Source of the DNA: CBDULQ01 sp965368115
GTDB taxonomy: Bacteria; Pseudomonadota; Gammaproteobacteria; SZUA-229
NCBI GenBank assembly: GCA_965368115.1
Contig: CBDULQ010000198.1
Location: 1-7,005 of the forward strand
Direction of reading: 5' to 3'
Length of the DNA: 7,005 bases
Shown: positions 5,101 through 7,005 of the stretch, one piece after another
Layout: every line of letters begins with the position of its first letter
Position numbering within the stretch: the stretch's first letter is position 1
The notes under the pieces: model-generated
Databases searched by the model: none
What the model was told of the DNA's origin: nothing
What the model saw: only the letters and a program-made list of their open reading frames with translations
Program-made: the position numbers and the translations under genes

Positions 5101-7005
5101 ATGCGAGAAACCAAACCGCAAATTGGTATCGCTCAGCAATACACGCTGGACGAGTATCTCGATAAACTCATCAGCGAGCCGCTGGCTGCTGATCATCCTT
5201 TGCGTCGTGCCTGCGAAATACTCTGGAACGCCCAGCAAACCCCTAGCGACTTACCCTCCGCTCTGGATGTGGCCTTGATCCTCTCCGGCCTGGGCGCCGA
5301 TCAGGACACACTGATCTGTACACTGCTCAGCGATTCCCGCCTAAATAACGAAATCGATGTACAACGCATCAAGGATCAGTTCGGTCCGGCGATGTGGCAA
5401 ATGGTGAAGAACGTACGCTGGATTCACGATTTTCATCTCGATGCGGAACAGTTGTCGGCGCCGGAGCAGGCGGAACGTCTGCGTCGCATGCTGTTGTCGA
5501 TGGTGGAAGATGTTCGCGTGGTACTGATCAAACTGGCCTACCGGGTTCAGCGTTTGCGCATGCTGGCTTCTGCCGATTCCGAATTACGTCGCGAGATCGC
5601 CCGCGAAACGCTGGAAATATTTGCACCTTTGGCCAATCGACTGGGTATCGGTCAACTGAAATGGGAACTGGAAGATTTATCGTTCCGTTACCTGGAACCG
5701 CTGACTTACAAACGCGTGGCCCGTTTGCTCGAAGAACGGCGTGAGGAGCGCGAACAGTACATCAGGGATGCGGTTTATGAAGTACGCCAGATGCTGGACA
5801 GTGTAGGTATCAAGGGTGAGGTGTACGGACGGCCGAAACATATCTACAGCATCTGGAAAAAGATGGCGCACAAGCAGAAGGATTTCACCGAACTGTTCGA
5901 TGTCCGCGCCATTCGGGTAACGGTGGATACGGTGGCTGAATGTTATACCGCACTCGGCCTGGTGCATGGCAAGTGGCGCCATATTGCAAGAGAGTTCGAC
6001 GATTATATTGCCAATCCCAAGGAAAACGGTTACCAGTCGCTGCACACGGCGGTGTACGGACCGGAAGGTAAACCACTGGAAATTCAGATTCGAACCCGCG
6101 ATATGCACCAGTTTGCCGAGTATGGCGTGGCGGCGCACTGGCGATACAAGGAAGGTGGCGGCAAGGACAATGCGCTGCAGAAAAGCATCAATTCCCTGCG
6201 CAAGCTGCTCGACCCGAACGAAACCCAGGATGACGAACTGGTCGACAGTTTTCATACCGAGCTGTTTCCCGATCGGGTGTTCGTGCTCACGCCGCGCGGT
6301 AAGGTGATGGATTTACCGCAGGGTGCAACGCCGCTGGATTTTGCTTATGCGGTACATACTGAAATCGGTCATCGCTGTCGTGGCGCCAAGGTGAACGGGC
6401 GTATCGTTCAGTTGACCTATGAGTTGCAGAACGGCGATCGCATCGAAGTGCTCACCACGAATAAATCCGAACCCAGTCGCGACTGGATGAACGCCAATCT
6501 GGGTTACCTGAAAACCAGTCGTGCCCGCGCCAAAGTACGAAGCTGGTTCAAGCAGCAGGATTACGAACAGAATCTCACCGATGGCAAGACCTCTTTTGAA
6601 CGGGAGGTGAATCGCCTGGCCCTGCACAAGGTCAATGCACAGAAAGTGGCTGCGCGTTTCGATTTTAAATCCGCAGAAGAACTGTATGCGGCAATCGGCC
6701 GAGGTGACGTAACCGGCGGTCAGATCGCCGGTGCACTGCACGATATGTATGTGCCCAAGGACGAACATTCGTTGCCGCTGGTGGCGCGCAAAACCGGCAG
6801 TGATCGCAAGGCACGGCACGGTGACGAGGTGCGCGTGCGAGGTGTGGGGAATCTACTGACCTCCATTGCCAACTGCTGCAAACCTATGCCGGGTGACGAG
6901 ATAGTCGGTTTCATCACGCGCGGTCAGGGTGTCACCATTCATCGCCAGGACTGCAGCAACATCATCAACCTGGATAAGGACAAACGCGGTCGCTTGATCG
7001 AAGCG
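5101..7005 (+). CDS. relA: RelA-type (p)ppGpp synthetase, 3' end beyond the window
   Basis: Ribosome-associated enzyme that transfers pyrophosphate from ATP to GDP or GTP when uncharged tRNA enters the A site, starting the stringent response. The window holds 635 codons without a stop; E. coli RelA has 744 residues, so about 90-110 are missing, including the C-terminal ACT/RRM domain. The N-terminal hydrolase-like domain (about 25-170) is degenerate: LLSDSR at 75-80 replaces the HDxxED motif, and KLAYRVQ at 144-150 replaces the usual KLADRLH, so hydrolysis should be lost. The synthetase domain (about 200-350) has YGRPKHIYSIW (242-252), FDVRAIR with D267, NGYQSLHT (309-316) and EIQIRT (327-332). 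EFDD at 298-301 is the ExDD motif of monofunctional RelA; bifunctional Rel/SpoT has RxKD. The TGS domain is about 393-453. The conserved-cysteine domain has C592, C593 and C618. ATG 5101 is the first start after an in-frame TGA at 5092, with no clear Shine-Dalgarno. Confidence 0.95.
   Translation, partial: MRETKPQIGIAQQYTLDEYLDKLISEPLAADHPLRRACEILWNAQQTPSDLPSALDVALILSGLGADQDTLICTLLSDSRLNNEIDVQRIKDQFGPAMWQMVKNVRWIHDFHLDAEQLSAPEQAERLRRMLLSMVEDVRVVLIKLAYRVQRLRMLASADSELRREIARETLEIFAPLANRLGIGQLKWELEDLSFRYLEPLTYKRVARLLEERREEREQYIRDAVYEVRQMLDSVGIKGEVYGRPKHIYSIWKKMAHKQKDFTELFDVRAIRVTVDTVAECYTALGLVHGKWRHIAREFDDYIANPKENGYQSLHTAVYGPEGKPLEIQIRTRDMHQFAEYGVAAHWRYKEGGGKDNALQKSINSLRKLLDPNETQDDELVDSFHTELFPDRVFVLTPRGKVMDLPQGATPLDFAYAVHTEIGHRCRGAKVNGRIVQLTYELQNGDRIEVLTTNKSEPSRDWMNANLGYLKTSRARAKVRSWFKQQDYEQNLTDGKTSFEREVNRLALHKVNAQKVAARFDFKSAEELYAAIGRGDVTGGQIAGALHDMYVPKDEHSLPLVARKTGSDRKARHGDEVRVRGVGNLLTSIANCCKPMPGDEIVGFITRGQGVTIHRQDCSNIINLDKDKRGRLIEA

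Noticed and set aside
5677..6819. Long open frames on the minus strand opposite relA.
   Set aside because: They are shadows of the conserved RelA coding sequence, lack recognisable domains and have no supporting start signals.

Overview
This window looks like a chromosomal core region of a gammaproteobacterium. The evidence is the protein families (RnhA, DnaQ, SmpB, RatA, RatB/RnfH, BamE, Fur and RelA all read as close relatives of the Escherichia coli and Pseudomonas versions), a moderate G+C content, and a gene order that is largely the known smpB / ratA-ratB / bamE / fur neighbourhood. I cannot name a genus from the sequence. I see no insertion sequence, phage gene, CRISPR array, tRNA or rRNA.

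Layout. Bases 1-105 hold a possible 3' end of an upstream reading frame and a perfect GC-rich hairpin. Then come rnhA (RNase HI) and dnaQ (proofreading subunit of DNA polymerase III), in tandem on the plus strand and separated by 80 bases that carry a second perfect inverted repeat. smpB (trans-translation) lies on the minus strand, convergent with dnaQ. A neurotransmitter:sodium symporter (NSS) family transporter is divergent from smpB and followed on the same strand by the overlapping pair ratA-ratB. bamE (outer-membrane assembly lipoprotein) is convergent with ratB and divergent from fur. fur is followed on the same strand by a RelA-type (p)ppGpp synthetase that runs off the right edge. The relA frame is open from 5101 to the last base with no stop codon.

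The genes cover separate housekeeping jobs: removal of RNA from DNA and replication fidelity (rnhA, dnaQ), ribosome rescue (smpB), membrane transport (NSS protein), outer-membrane assembly (bamE), iron homeostasis (fur) and the stringent response (relA). Compared with the E. coli and Pseudomonas order, two things differ: a transporter gene separates the divergent smpB and ratA genes, and relA rather than recN follows fur.

The regulatory signals that can be supported are a good promoter for smpB, a consensus -10 box plus a Fur-box-like element between bamE and fur, a clear ribosome-binding site that fixes a TTG start for fur, and inverted repeats ahead of rnhA, dnaQ and relA. I found no convincing undescribed system. 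The items most worth checking are the repeat overlapping a possible dnaQ promoter, the structured relA leader with no visible Shine-Dalgarno, and the fur-relA linkage.
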